A stretch of 64,000 nucleotides of DNA from Dendrophyllia cribrosa (taxonomy: Eukaryota; Cnidaria; Anthozoa; Scleractinia; Dendrophylliidae): assembly GCA_024195265.1 (NCBI GenBank), contig JAJLRJ010000006.1, positions 26,826,270-26,890,269 of the forward strand. The letters are read 5' to 3'. Numbering within the stretch: the stretch's first letter is position 1; each line of letters begins with the position of its first letter. Of the stretch, positions 35,531-44,614 are shown piece by piece. The notes below the pieces were generated by a model. The model made no database searches. It was not told the origin of the DNA and saw only the letters and a list, made by a program, of their open reading frames with translations. A program made the position numbers and the translations under genes.

Positions 35531-36970
35531 AGTGTCATTGGATGAGAAAGTGTTCCAGAAGTTGGAAATGGGGGTTAACCGATTTTGATAAAACTTGCTG
35601 CTGAAGTTGACTTTGGTAAGATATTCCAAAAGCCAAAGTGGTTTTTGTTTTCTGTCTTTTAGTTCAGAAGTTTCAGGGGGGGGGGGGGGGGGTACCATTT
35701 GAGGCCAGTGGATCATGGAAAATCACGTTTTACAGGGGGTAACTTTGGAATAGCATAAAAACAAACAAACAAATCCTATTAACTAATTAATTGCATGGTG
35801 TGTTTCTATTACAAAGGGTCTTTCTAATCATATGTGAAGATTTGGCAGAGAAGGTTCTGGCAGTGTGGAGGCTGGCACAAGTTTTGGCCAAATTTTGAAG
35901 AAAAAAACACCATCCAGAATTGCCTAATTTTAAAAGTTTATATTTCTTAACTGCCTAGTTAGCTCAGATTGATACTTATATCAGGAGATACCTCAATGTT
36001 AGTAAAATGAAAATCAATAGAGAAAAAATTGGCCCATTTAACTTTCAGGTGCTTTCAAGACCCATTTCGAAGCACACCGTCAACAAATTTGCATATTGTT
36101 AAAAGCAATAATTTGACACACATTCTAGCTCTATTTAGTTTTAAACACTTCAGTTTGCTTTAGTGAATCTAAATCTCTATACGAAACCTGTGATAATCAG
36201 TAAATGTGACAGTAAACACTACCTTAGAATCTTAAGTTGCCTAAGAACAAGAAAATAAGATCAGTACTCACAAAACCAAGTGTTGCACTTTATTTAAGAG
36301 ATTGTCTCTTAAAACCGACTGATGATTTTGGTTCGAAAAATAAATTTCTGTCACTCTCATATGGGGTTATGTAAAAGCCTTAACCATGGCAGTCATGAAA
36401 ATACAATTCGTTTGATCCAAAATAATATTTTATTTTTGTACGATTTATTGAAGTTTGACGTGGTAGGTACAGTATAACTAGTTTTATGCCGCTGAGACAC
36501 GAATACATCGCACACATTTCCGTCGCTGTTAAAAAATAAAAATTCACTCACGAGGCCCAATTACTTGTTCAATCCACAGATACATCATTGTAGTTTGCTC
36601 AGCTTTATCTCAGATCTAGATTAATTTCTTATTTTAAAAGTAATCAACGGGTTATTTTACACAAATAATCGGCTTCCGAGCGATACACGAAAATAGCTCA
36701 CCTTTAAGGCGAAATTTTATAAATGTGGCACCTGATTTAAACTCATTCTACATATAAACAGAAACTATAAATGACCCTAAATCCTAAGTAAGAATAATAT
36801 TTCTGTGCACTCCACGTTTCCAAGATTTACAACCGTTTGAATTTCATGAAAATTCTAAAACATGCCATATATAACAACTTGCCTTTAGCAGGATGCTCGG
36901 GCGAGCTTAATTTCTAGAATCTCTTTCTTTGCTTCAAGTTAAGAGTTTTGGCAGCAACTGTTTCTGGGTA
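35531..36970. other. no gene recognised
   Basis: Contains a G-run near 35675-35692 and otherwise AT-rich sequence without domain or repeat. Confidence 0.4.
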
Positions 36971-37244
36971 GGACACCGAGACGTATAGAAACACAATTCC
37001 AAACAAAAAGTAGGAGCCTCTATTACCCTATCTATAGTGTCCTAGCCCCCCTTCAAGTTTTCTTAAAGTAGTCGTTTAATACCTTATCTAATGTGTCAAC
37101 TCATAAGTTACCAACCCATTCAAAAGTTGCGTGTTTTATTTTATTTAATATTTCTGTATTTATTATTTATTTTTTGTTATTGTTTGTTGCTTTTGTTATT
37201 CCTTTATTTGCTGTATAATTTAATAAAATAAAGGTTGTAAAAAA
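36971..37244 (+). mobile_element. short retroposed insert with 16-bp target duplication
   Basis: CAACTGTTTCTGGGTA occurs at 36955-36970 and again at 37245-37260, exactly flanking 274 bp. The insert ends in aataaaataaaggttgtaaaaaa, a polyadenylation-like tail. This is the signature of a 5'-truncated LINE or SINE-like retroposition. Confidence 0.75.
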
Positions 37245-37267
37245 CAACTGTTTCTGGGTAAAAAAAA

Positions 37268-37441
37268 ATGGCGCCCAAGAAGAAGGTCACTGAGCAGCAC
37301 TCTCATGAGGACGATTTACCTTCCTTAAATTCATCAGACGGCATTCTGTCTAATGGCATTCCGTCTGTGACGAGTTTCCCGTCTTCTAATATGAATTCGG
37401 CCAGTAACTATGCTCCCCTACAGTGTTGTGGGTATTACCCC
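37268..37441 (+). pseudogene. open frame interrupted by the Polinton
   Basis: Starts MAPKKKVTEQHSHEDDLPSL in a good initiation context and is Ser/Asn-rich. It runs straight into the Polinton left end after CCGYYP. Beyond the element, the frame meets a stop within a few codons. It could be a first exon of a host or retroelement gene whose remainder is not visible. Product unknown. Confidence 0.4.
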
Positions 37442-37632
37442 AGTAGTATAGGACTTGGCGGTACCAGATCAGTTTTGCAAAACTGATCTGATACCAAGCC
37501 AAGTCTATACTACTGCCAGCTGATGGAACGATCATATAACACAATCAGATAGAAATATTAAATGAAACTATATATTAAAAAAAACAAAGTGCGTTTATTT
37601 CATTGCGTGATACAATTCTCGGAAACACAGGA
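37442..37632 (+). repeat. Polinton left terminal inverted repeat
   Basis: 191 bp matching the reverse complement of 54250-54467 with few substitutions. Relative to the right copy it lacks about 27 bp between two GCGTGA direct repeats. The outer 73 bp (37442-37514) is self-complementary around TTTTGCAAAA. Confidence 0.95.
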
Positions 37633-37682
37633 TGTAATACCCAGAAACAGAGAACGGGGAATCCCCCGCTTACAAGTCTGAA

Positions 37683-37978
37683 CATGTTTTGATAAAAAGG
37701 AAATGAGTCATCACTAATAGTTATTGTTTCAGATCACGAGACGGTCGTGTGATATTTTTAACCAATCAGAGGCTTCACACTTTGATTCACAATTGTGAAC
37801 TTTTTCAGTGAAAAAGTTCACAATTGTGAAGTTGCTTGTGAAGTTAAGATGCCTTACTCACATAACTGAATGATGCATCATCCACCTTCTGATTGGTTGA
37901 AAAAATCATACGACTGACTCATGATCTGAAACAATAGCTATTAATGATGACTCATTTCCTGTTATTAAAACATGTTCG
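37683..37978. mobile_element. MITE-like foldback inside the Polinton left end
   Basis: About 95-bp arms pair (gaacatgtttt ... aaaacatgttc, with caatcagagg / cttctgattgg internally) around a central hairpin TTCACAATTGTGAA. It resembles the host-type MITEs outside the element more than Polinton coding DNA, so it is probably a secondary insertion. Confidence 0.6.
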
Positions 37979-38059
37979 CTATTTTTGTTTTCTGGGAATT
38001 TAGACCCGCACCGCTTATAGCTATTGTTTTAAAAATATAATCTCATATAATAGTATAGA

Positions 38060-38767
38060 ATGAATTGTAATTTGGAAATTCATGATGAATTTGAGAAGAT
38101 GGGAGAGTTGACCTGTCCCTTTTGTGACCAACGATTAGCAGATGTTGGTAGAAATACGGAAATGATGAGTATTGGTGAGTTGACCTGTCCCTTTTGTGAC
38201 CGACGATTAGCAGATGTTGGTAGAAATACGGAAATGATGAGTATTGGTGAGTTGATATGTCCCCTTTATGATATGAAATTATTAGAAGTTGATAGTAGTG
38301 CTAGATTGGTTGAGTTATGTTGTTGTGAACAAGATATAAATAGTATAGATGGTATGAGCGTCTGTCTAAATTGCGGTTCCGTCCATGGTTATGATTATGT
38401 TAAAGAGTACGTTGATTTTTATGAGAATATGTATAGAATAAGGACGAAGAGTGTGTATGTAAGAAAATATCATATCGAAAATATAATCAATAAATATAAT
38501 AAAGAAATTCATTTGAGTTATCAAGACCGTAACAAAATATATAAGATTTTTGGATTAATAAACAACGTGTTACCAGAAGTCAATAAGAACCGGAAACGGA
38601 TGATTAGTGTAACCTATGTTTTGAGAAGATTATTAAAAATTTTAGGATTACCTTATGATAAAATAAAAATAACTTCTTCTAAAAAGACATTAAAATTTTA
38701 TGAACAATGGTGGGATGATGTTTATAAATTAATAAAGAATGATGTCAACAAAATTATTAAAAGGTGA
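38060..38767 (+). CDS. probable VLTF3-like late transcription factor with zinc ribbons
   Basis: 235 residues. The N-terminus holds two exact-style 24-residue repeats (GELTCPFCDQRLADVGRNTE and its copy; 72-bp DNA units at 38105-38176 and 38177-38248) and a third degraded unit that has lost one Cys. A zinc-ribbon half (CCCEQ ... CLNCGS) follows. The C-terminal domain (VYVRKYHIENII ... RKRMISVTYVLRRLLKILGL ... SSKKTLKFYEQWWDDV) has the spacing of the viral late transcription factor 3 family of large DNA viruses. That would make it an element-encoded activator of late genes. The family call rests on pattern memory and was not searched. It is preceded by a TATAATAGTATAGA box at the ATG. Confidence 0.55.
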   Translation: MNCNLEIHDEFEKMGELTCPFCDQRLADVGRNTEMMSIGELTCPFCDRRLADVGRNTEMMSIGELICPLYDMKLLEVDSSARLVELCCCEQDINSIDGMSVCLNCGSVHGYDYVKEYVDFYENMYRIRTKSVYVRKYHIENIINKYNKEIHLSYQDRNKIYKIFGLINNVLPEVNKNRKRMISVTYVLRRLLKILGLPYDKIKITSSKKTLKFYEQWWDDVYKLIKNDVNKIIKR

Positions 38768-38888
38768 CCTGTTGCATGATTCTCAGAAAAATAGGAAGTC
38801 ATACGTCATGCAAAGGGGGTTTTCCCTATGAATGAGTTATTGAATAAAGTTTGTTAGTAAAGTTTATCGTAAAATTTACTATAAAAGT

Positions 38889-39377
38889 TTACTTGGAAGT
38901 GAATTTTTTATCATATTGTTTCTCGAATTTATCGGCAAGAGGACAAATATCGATGATTATTTCGTCTAACTGTCTCATTTCATTGATGAATATATTGTGG
39001 TTGAATTGATTTCCTCTAAGACAAGACCGTAAAAAAACTAATACTTTTTCATATGTCGTATAAGCAAATTCAGACATTTCGATTTTCTTTTTATAATTCT
39101 TGATTTCACTTACTGTTTTTAGCACTAAACCAGCTCCAGAAATAGAAGCTAGTATAGCAGGATTTAATGTGATACTACCAGTTACAGTACCAATAACTAT
39201 TAAGCCTGTTGAAGTTACATTAATAGCTAAATTCAATCTCTTGAAATATTTGAAAGCATTCTTATAGCACCAAAATCGTTTATGATAAAATCGATACAAT
39301 GCTTTGATTTCAGATAATTTTTCTTGGCTGATGTTTTTATCAATATGATTGAAATTGAATATATCTGTTTTAGTCAT
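38889..39377 (-). CDS. two-TM membrane protein of unknown function
   Basis: 162 residues. The N-terminus is a basic aromatic helix (LYRFYHKRFWCYKNAFKYF). A hydrophobic hairpin follows (NVTSTGLIVIGTVTGSITL and AILASISGAGLVLKTV), then a charged helical tail. The layout resembles small 2TM SLATT-like proteins, but this is only an architectural likeness. It converges with the zinc-ribbon gene and is preceded on its own strand by ATATATAATATA at the ATG. No function can be assigned. Confidence 0.6.
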   Translation of the reverse strand: MTKTDIFNFNHIDKNISQEKLSEIKALYRFYHKRFWCYKNAFKYFKRLNLAINVTSTGLIVIGTVTGSITLNPAILASISGAGLVLKTVSEIKNYKKKIEMSEFAYTTYEKVLVFLRSCLRGNQFNHNIFINEMRQLDEIIIDICPLADKFEKQYDKKFTSK

Positions 39378-39397
39378 TATATTATATATTTGGATAA

Positions 39398-39799
39398 TTA
39401 TATTTTAGGATTTGAAAGAAGACAATATAATACACCACTTATTTGGCCCATTATTGGAGATCTTTTTATTTTCTTCGGTATTGAAAGGAAGCAATATGTG
39501 TATCCAGGCCCCTTTTCATAGTCATTGTAAAATCTTCCAAATGCATCATGAAAAATAGCATGTTTAATTAAAAATTGGTATTTGGTATTTAGAGTACAAG
39601 AACCTGGTCCTATTAATCCAATGTCAGAGTGTTTTTCTAATATTTGGTTAAATGATATTGGCTTATTCAAATAGTTAACGTACAAAAATTGATATATTAA
39701 AGCCGATTTTAATATTTCATCTTTAGTATTAGGATGTAGGTTTTTTTGGGTTGTGAAAAATTTATTACAAAAATTAATTGACTGTGCAAGAATTGACAT
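39398..39799 (-). CDS. conserved-looking hypothetical protein
   Basis: 133 residues with a helical N-terminus and a C-terminal block HAIFHDAFGRFYNDYEKGPG followed by YTYC, which looks like a structured motif. No signal peptide or TM segment. It lies 20 bp upstream of the 2TM gene and is preceded by GATATATATAA at the ATG. I do not recognise the family; a link to phospholipase A2 through the HD pair is not supported by the rest of the sequence. Confidence 0.6.
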   Translation of the reverse strand: MSILAQSINFCNKFFTTQKNLHPNTKDEILKSALIYQFLYVNYLNKPISFNQILEKHSDIGLIGPGSCTLNTKYQFLIKHAIFHDAFGRFYNDYEKGPGYTYCFLSIPKKIKRSPIMGQISGVLYCLLSNPKI

Positions 39800-39831
39800 T
39801 TATATATATCAATATATTAGATAATTATATA

Positions 39832-42015
39832 TTAAAACTCTTCAAAAAGTACACTGATATGGCAATTATAAGGTGCATATGTAATATGATCAATTGATAT
39901 TAATTTGATTCGTACAACTGTATCTTCATTGAAATTGATAATTGATGTTGATATATTGAAAGTGTATAAAATTTTATTTGATGTTTTATTCCAATTTTGG
40001 GGTGCAAATGAAGTGTTACCGATTAATATAACCATTTTTTTGTATCCTTCAGGCGGTTTATTATCCCATATAATTAACCATAATTTTACTATTTTCATAT
40101 TAATTAATGCAATAAATGATGATGAACCGTTGAATATGATATCATTAGTGTTCTTATTTTTCATATAATTGCCCAAAAATATGAATTTTTGTTTCTTTAT
40201 AGGTAAACCAATTATGTTTCTACCATTTAAATCAATATCTGTCTCCATTGTCATTTTTCCATTTTCAATTGTATAAATAGAATCATATACATCTGAATCA
40301 ACACTCGAGATATGTCCTTGAACACCATAAACGATTAGATGTGCTTTATTTGTATTTCCTTTTGTTATACTACCATGAAGATCTATCATTATATATTCAG
40401 GAGGAGAAACCTGCCATTTGTGTAAATGAACAATACTTTTCGTATATCCTTCAGTGTTAAATATCTTTGTTGTTTGCTGCTCAATATTGATAACTGTTGA
40501 TACAACACTGACAGTTGTCGAACTAATATAAGCTTTATCTGGAACGAAAAACTCAATCACCATAGTGTACTCACCTTGAGGAAGATTTAGTGCATTTAAA
40601 CCTATCCTTGACGCGAAGTCATTGTCATTGTCTATCGTAAGAGTTATATCATAGGCTTTCTTGTTAATTTTATGCGGCGATCCATCAAAATCAATGATCC
40701 CATTGACAACAATATTACTCTCCGATGAGCTCTGATTAACATCTTCCATCATGTATCTGAAAACGTCTTTTTTAGCTGAGGAAGATATATGTGACTTGTT
40801 TACATAACTCTTATAATCGTCTGTTATTCGTGTGTACATGTTCGAATTAGAATCGTTGAGTTCGGAGTTGAAAAACGAAACATTGACGGCAGCACCATTC
40901 TCATTTGGTTTAGGTGTTGCTAAATTAGTAATTTTATTACTTTGCATATCAAGATCGCTGGAAATCGTTTTGTCTAATTTTTCGTTTAAATGTGTATCAA
41001 CATATGTTTTTGTCGCAGCTTCTCCTCCATATTGCGGGTCTTTAAGATTTGTGATGCTGTGATGATTCATGTTAAGTTGAACCTCCATTGGAAATTCTTC
41101 TTTCCGACTGAGAAACATTCTCCGGTTATCTTCGTGACTTGCAATACTATCGTAGTGAGTCTGATAGTAGCTGAAATCTCGTTGTTTACTATTGATAATA
41201 TTGTATTTATGCTCCAAATCAATGTCCTCTGTTATTTCATATTTCTGTGGAGGGGGATTAGAATGGTAATTTTTTAGTGTTCTCATATTAACAGTTGACG
41301 AATCATTATCTTCATCTGTGACGACATTTATTATTTTCTTATTTTTAGCATCATAATTGCTGCCTTCTAGATTTAAAAAGTGTGTTTTTCCATGATAGAA
41401 AGGGAATGCATCATTGTCTCCAGCTGCTTGTACATTCTCTATAACATGATAATTAGCATCTAAATGGTCATTCAGCACTATTTTTTCATTTTTCATATAT
41501 GCATCTGTAATATTAGCTTTTTTATTATTATAATTTTTAAGAGTTATCATATTAGTTGCACAAAGATCATTGTCTTCATCCGTGTCCAGATTTGTGATTA
41601 ATTTTCTATCCATATTGATTTCTCCAGGTAGAATTAATTTATTTCCTCGCATATCAAGATCCCCCACCATATGAGTTGTTCCATCTAATTTTAAATAATG
41701 CGTGTCTCCATACTCTTTATTAACAGCATCTTTTTCTGAAATTGGTGTTTTTAAATTTCTTATATTATTGTTTTTCATATCAAGATTTGCTGTAACTAAT
41801 GGTAAATGCTTACTAACAAATGTATTTCTAATAAATTTGAAATCAACTACATCATTCAAACCAGTAACTGTTCCTATATTTACTATTTTTTTATTTTGCA
41901 TATCATAATTACCATCATCTGTCAATTTGAAGCCAACGCCTGGCGGGCCTGGTGGTCCTTGTGATGTTGTTGTTGTTGTTGTTGTTGATGGTAGTAATCC
42001 GTTTGAATAACTCAT
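39832..42015 (-). CDS. fibre-like protein with collagen stub and tail-fibre repeats
   Basis: 727 residues from the Met at 42015, chosen because the TATATA box abuts it and an earlier in-frame Met would overlap the ATPase gene. A Thr run and a short collagen-like GPPGPPGVG lie near the N-terminus. About eight repeats of the form 'DLDMxNNKIxNLxxPxxxxDAxxxxY' follow (for example NLDMKNNNIRNLKTPISEKD and DLDMQSNKITNLATPK), the trimeric beta-prism style of phage tail fibres. The C-terminal 300 residues look like beta-sandwich head domains. Inferred role: receptor-binding spike or fibre of the virion. Confidence 0.8.
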   Translation of the reverse strand: MSYSNGLLPSTTTTTTTSQGPPGPPGVGFKLTDDGNYDMQNKKIVNIGTVTGLNDVVDFKFIRNTFVSKHLPLVTANLDMKNNNIRNLKTPISEKDAVNKEYGDTHYLKLDGTTHMVGDLDMRGNKLILPGEINMDRKLITNLDTDEDNDLCATNMITLKNYNNKKANITDAYMKNEKIVLNDHLDANYHVIENVQAAGDNDAFPFYHGKTHFLNLEGSNYDAKNKKIINVVTDEDNDSSTVNMRTLKNYHSNPPPQKYEITEDIDLEHKYNIINSKQRDFSYYQTHYDSIASHEDNRRMFLSRKEEFPMEVQLNMNHHSITNLKDPQYGGEAATKTYVDTHLNEKLDKTISSDLDMQSNKITNLATPKPNENGAAVNVSFFNSELNDSNSNMYTRITDDYKSYVNKSHISSSAKKDVFRYMMEDVNQSSSESNIVVNGIIDFDGSPHKINKKAYDITLTIDNDNDFASRIGLNALNLPQGEYTMVIEFFVPDKAYISSTTVSVVSTVINIEQQTTKIFNTEGYTKSIVHLHKWQVSPPEYIMIDLHGSITKGNTNKAHLIVYGVQGHISSVDSDVYDSIYTIENGKMTMETDIDLNGRNIIGLPIKKQKFIFLGNYMKNKNTNDIIFNGSSSFIALINMKIVKLWLIIWDNKPPEGYKKMVILIGNTSFAPQNWNKTSNKILYTFNISTSIINFNEDTVVRIKLISIDHITYAPYNCHISVLFEEF

Positions 42016-42034
42016 TATATATAATATGAGTATA

Positions 42035-42676
42035 TTATATTTTTTCATTGAAATTCTTGGTTGTGAATTTCCTTGGTTTATCAATATATATGAAGCAATA
42101 TGAATCATTAGTGGCTTTTTCATAGTCAGATTTTTTTATACCAAGCTCTCTACTAATCCTGTTTTGTTCGTTTGGAGAAGGAAATTCAAAAATGCAGTAA
42201 TGTGTAGAGTTAAGACGGATACATTTGTCAGTGTCATAAAACGATTGATTAAGATATATGCAACTGCAATTTTTGTTTCTTGAGTTAGTGTAGTAGTTTC
42301 TTATTTCTGCATCATTTTTACTACCAGTATTAAGATAGTCATCAAAAATAACCAACTTTTGGTTATCACAATTTAATTCGGACAAAGGCAATATTTGATC
42401 ATTACTTGCTTCAATAATTGGGTAACCCACCTCTTCACTGATTGGTTTCAATGTTTCCAGTAAATGTTGATATTTTGATTGTTCCAAGTTTTTAGCATAT
42501 AGATAAATTTTATCGAAATAGAGTAGCCTATAGATCATGTCTAGCAGAACGTTTGTTTTTCCTGACCCAGATGGGCCGCAAATTAGCATCCGGAAGCATC
42601 GGTCAGGCATGAAAGGATATAACTGTTTATAATTTGAAGTTACATCATCATCGGCATCGTAATTTGGTATTATCAT
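42035..42676 (-). CDS. DNA-packaging ATPase (A32/FtsK-HerA type)
   Basis: 213 residues. The Walker A motif GPSGSGKT is at 34-41 and the Walker B motif LVIFDD at 108-113, with a polar NSRNKNCSCIYLNQS segment after it (sensor region). This family pumps genome DNA into icosahedral capsids and is a Polinton hallmark. It is divergent to the PPxY structural gene, sharing the 135-bp intergenic region 42677-42811. It starts at a CATATAATATAA box and appears intact. Confidence 0.93.
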   Translation of the reverse strand: MIIPNYDADDDVTSNYKQLYPFMPDRCFRMLICGPSGSGKTNVLLDMIYRLLYFDKIYLYAKNLEQSKYQHLLETLKPISEEVGYPIIEASNDQILPLSELNCDNQKLVIFDDYLNTGSKNDAEIRNYYTNSRNKNCSCIYLNQSFYDTDKCIRLNSTHYCIFEFPSPNEQNRISRELGIKKSDYEKATNDSYCFIYIDKPRKFTTKNFNEKI

Positions 42677-42811
42677 TTATATTATATGGGTATATTATTT
42701 CAATATAACATGGTGTATAACACGGTGTACAACACAGTGTACAACACGGTGTAAAATGCTCTTTTTTATATATGATTTCCAAATTTTATGTAACCTAATA
42801 ATATAATAAAA
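42677..42811. promoter_or_regulatory. divergent promoter region
   Basis: The only head-to-head gene pair in the element. It contains AT-rich boxes next to both ATGs and, between them, a four-fold 12-bp tandem repeat (42709-42756). Confidence 0.6.
42709..42756. repeat. four 12-bp tandem repeats (CACGGTGTACAA)
   Basis: CATGGTGTATAA, CACGGTGTACAA, CACAGTGTACAA and CACGGTGTAAAA lie head to tail. The core TGTACA is palindromic, as expected of a protein-binding operator array. Confidence 0.9.
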
Positions 42812-43828
42812 ATGAGTTTACTTAAATGGAAAGAACTTGCAAAGAGTAAATCTCTATTAGGTAATAAGATTAATCTTGTACATGATGCAATCACAAAACA
42901 TAATCTTCGTCATAAGATAAGTCAAGAGTCATTGGCTAAGGTATTCAAACCTGTGACTAGTAAATTAGATGATGTTATCGACAGTAATGTAGATTTAAGG
43001 GTACCCATAAGAAAGAAAAGAGCACCTAAAAAAGCTGATCAAGGTATTGATTATATGCCTGAAGTTGACCCTTTCGAAGACATGCAAGTTGATGATTTAT
43101 TTGGTGATTATGTCCCACCAAATCAAAATAAACAAATTGTACCTAAACCACCTACTTATGAAGAATCTTTACAAGATCTTATGGAAGGAAATAAGAATAT
43201 TTATGTTGATCCTCAGTACTTTGGTGATGAACCTGATGAATTACCACCAGAATATGATGACGACGATGAGATCGATTATGGATTAGATAATGAAGATATA
43301 AGTAATGAGATTTTGAATGATATTGGTATTACGGATTATGAAAATGTGGAAATGAGGTTAAATCAACCAGAAATGACACATAAAAAGACTAAGGCCTATC
43401 TTAATAAGATTATAAATGATGCAAAATCCAAAAGGAGTCAATTAAGTGGTTATAAGTCACATGTTACAAAACAGTTCAAAAGTGGGGCTATATCAGAAGC
43501 TGAGAGACAAATGCGAAACAAAAGAATAGACAATGCAAGAGTTACTTTAAATGAATACATAAAACATTATAATACTAAATTGGAAACAATAAAAGGTTCT
43601 GGAATCCAGAGTCGGGGAAAAAAACAGAGAGGTGGAAATATTATGTTTTTTAATGATGTAAAGCAGCTTTTAAAAAAACTGGAATTGATTATTGGTGAAA
43701 GATTGGCAGGGAATACCAGCATTGAGATGCGAAATATGGGAGTTACTATATTGGACACATTATTGAAAATGTCGAAAATCAATAGGTCACAATATAGTAA
43801 ATTGTATAGTCAATATTTCAAAATATAA
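42812..43828 (+). CDS. structural protein with two PPxY late domains
   Basis: 338 residues. A basic patch (RVPIRKKRAPKK) is followed by an acidic, Pro-rich centre with PPTY at 113-116 (KPPTYEESL) and PPEY at 145-148. PPxY motifs recruit NEDD4-family ubiquitin ligases and are used by adenovirus protein VI and enveloped viruses for intracellular transport or exit. Near residue 270, IKGSG fits the adenain cleavage pattern [MIL]xGx-G, suggesting precursor processing. The C-terminus is helical. It lies just downstream of the divergent promoter and 22 bp upstream of the minor capsid gene. The role is inferred from motifs. Confidence 0.75.
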   Translation: MSLLKWKELAKSKSLLGNKINLVHDAITKHNLRHKISQESLAKVFKPVTSKLDDVIDSNVDLRVPIRKKRAPKKADQGIDYMPEVDPFEDMQVDDLFGDYVPPNQNKQIVPKPPTYEESLQDLMEGNKNIYVDPQYFGDEPDELPPEYDDDDEIDYGLDNEDISNEILNDIGITDYENVEMRLNQPEMTHKKTKAYLNKIINDAKSKRSQLSGYKSHVTKQFKSGAISEAERQMRNKRIDNARVTLNEYIKHYNTKLETIKGSGIQSRGKKQRGGNIMFFNDVKQLLKKLELIIGERLAGNTSIEMRNMGVTILDTLLKMSKINRSQYSKLYSQYFKI

Positions 43829-43850
43829 TTTATGTAACTTTATTATATAA

Positions 43851-44597
43851 ATGGAACGAGAGATAGTTTTATCATCTTATAGTGTAAAAAATCAAGGGAA
43901 TAATAAACCTGAAGATTTCACAACAAAATTTACTAGACCAATGATATTGGATAGTAATTCTCAATATGTGATCGGCCTTAACCGAATTATCAATATGAGT
44001 TTTACATGGTTTAATGTTAATGCTGGATACAATAATCAATTAATTAAATTTAGCTCTGATAGTGGTTCAACATTTAACAACATCACCTTTCCAGCCGGAG
44101 TATGGAATTATACAGACTTCAATACATATATCAAGGATATAACGAAGACTGGTGATACGTATCCTATCACTCTTGAATTCGATAATACAACATTTAGGGT
44201 TACGATTACATTGACTCAGAATTATCAGCTTGATTTGACGCATTCCAATTTTAATGATCTAATCGGGTTTGATAAGACAGTATTATCTAATGAAACAAAT
44301 ATAGGGCCGAAAGTGCCCAATCTCAGTCAAGACACAGATATCCTGAATATCCATTGTAACCTAATAAACGACAGTCTTGTCGACGGTCAAGATACAGACA
44401 TCATTTATTCCTTCTCGACCAGTGTACTCCAACCTAGTTACTCCTTTACCCTCGAACCACGAAGAGTCACATTCAATCCAGTCAATAAGAATAATATTAG
44501 TAGTATCAGGGTATACATTACTGATGGAAAAAGAAGATTAGTTGACCTGAATGGAGCAGATACATCTTTCTCACTAATTCTGAAAAGTATAGAATAA
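43851..44597 (+). CDS. minor capsid (penton-like) protein
   Basis: 248 residues beginning MEREIVLSSYSVKNQGNNKP. It is beta-rich throughout, with the FPAGVWNYTDFNTYIKDI segment and a C-terminal PSYSFTLEPRRVTFNPVNKN strand region typical of the single-jelly-roll minor capsid protein of Polintons. It would occupy the five-fold vertices. No break seen. A TTATTATATAA box abuts the ATG. Confidence 0.8.
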   Translation: MEREIVLSSYSVKNQGNNKPEDFTTKFTRPMILDSNSQYVIGLNRIINMSFTWFNVNAGYNNQLIKFSSDSGSTFNNITFPAGVWNYTDFNTYIKDITKTGDTYPITLEFDNTTFRVTITLTQNYQLDLTHSNFNDLIGFDKTVLSNETNIGPKVPNLSQDTDILNIHCNLINDSLVDGQDTDIIYSFSTSVLQPSYSFTLEPRRVTFNPVNKNNISSIRVYITDGKRRLVDLNGADTSFSLILKSIE

Positions 44598-44614
44598 TAT
44601 AACATAATAGTATA

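Noticed and set aside
37268..37486. Full-length 72-codon frame across the Polinton border
   Set aside because: The last codons belong to the Polinton terminal repeat, so the frame end is fortuitous; only 37268-37441 is outside the element.
39398..39799. HD pair as a second phospholipase
   Set aside because: No Ca-binding loop and no correct spacing; the true PLA2 is at 47842-48516.
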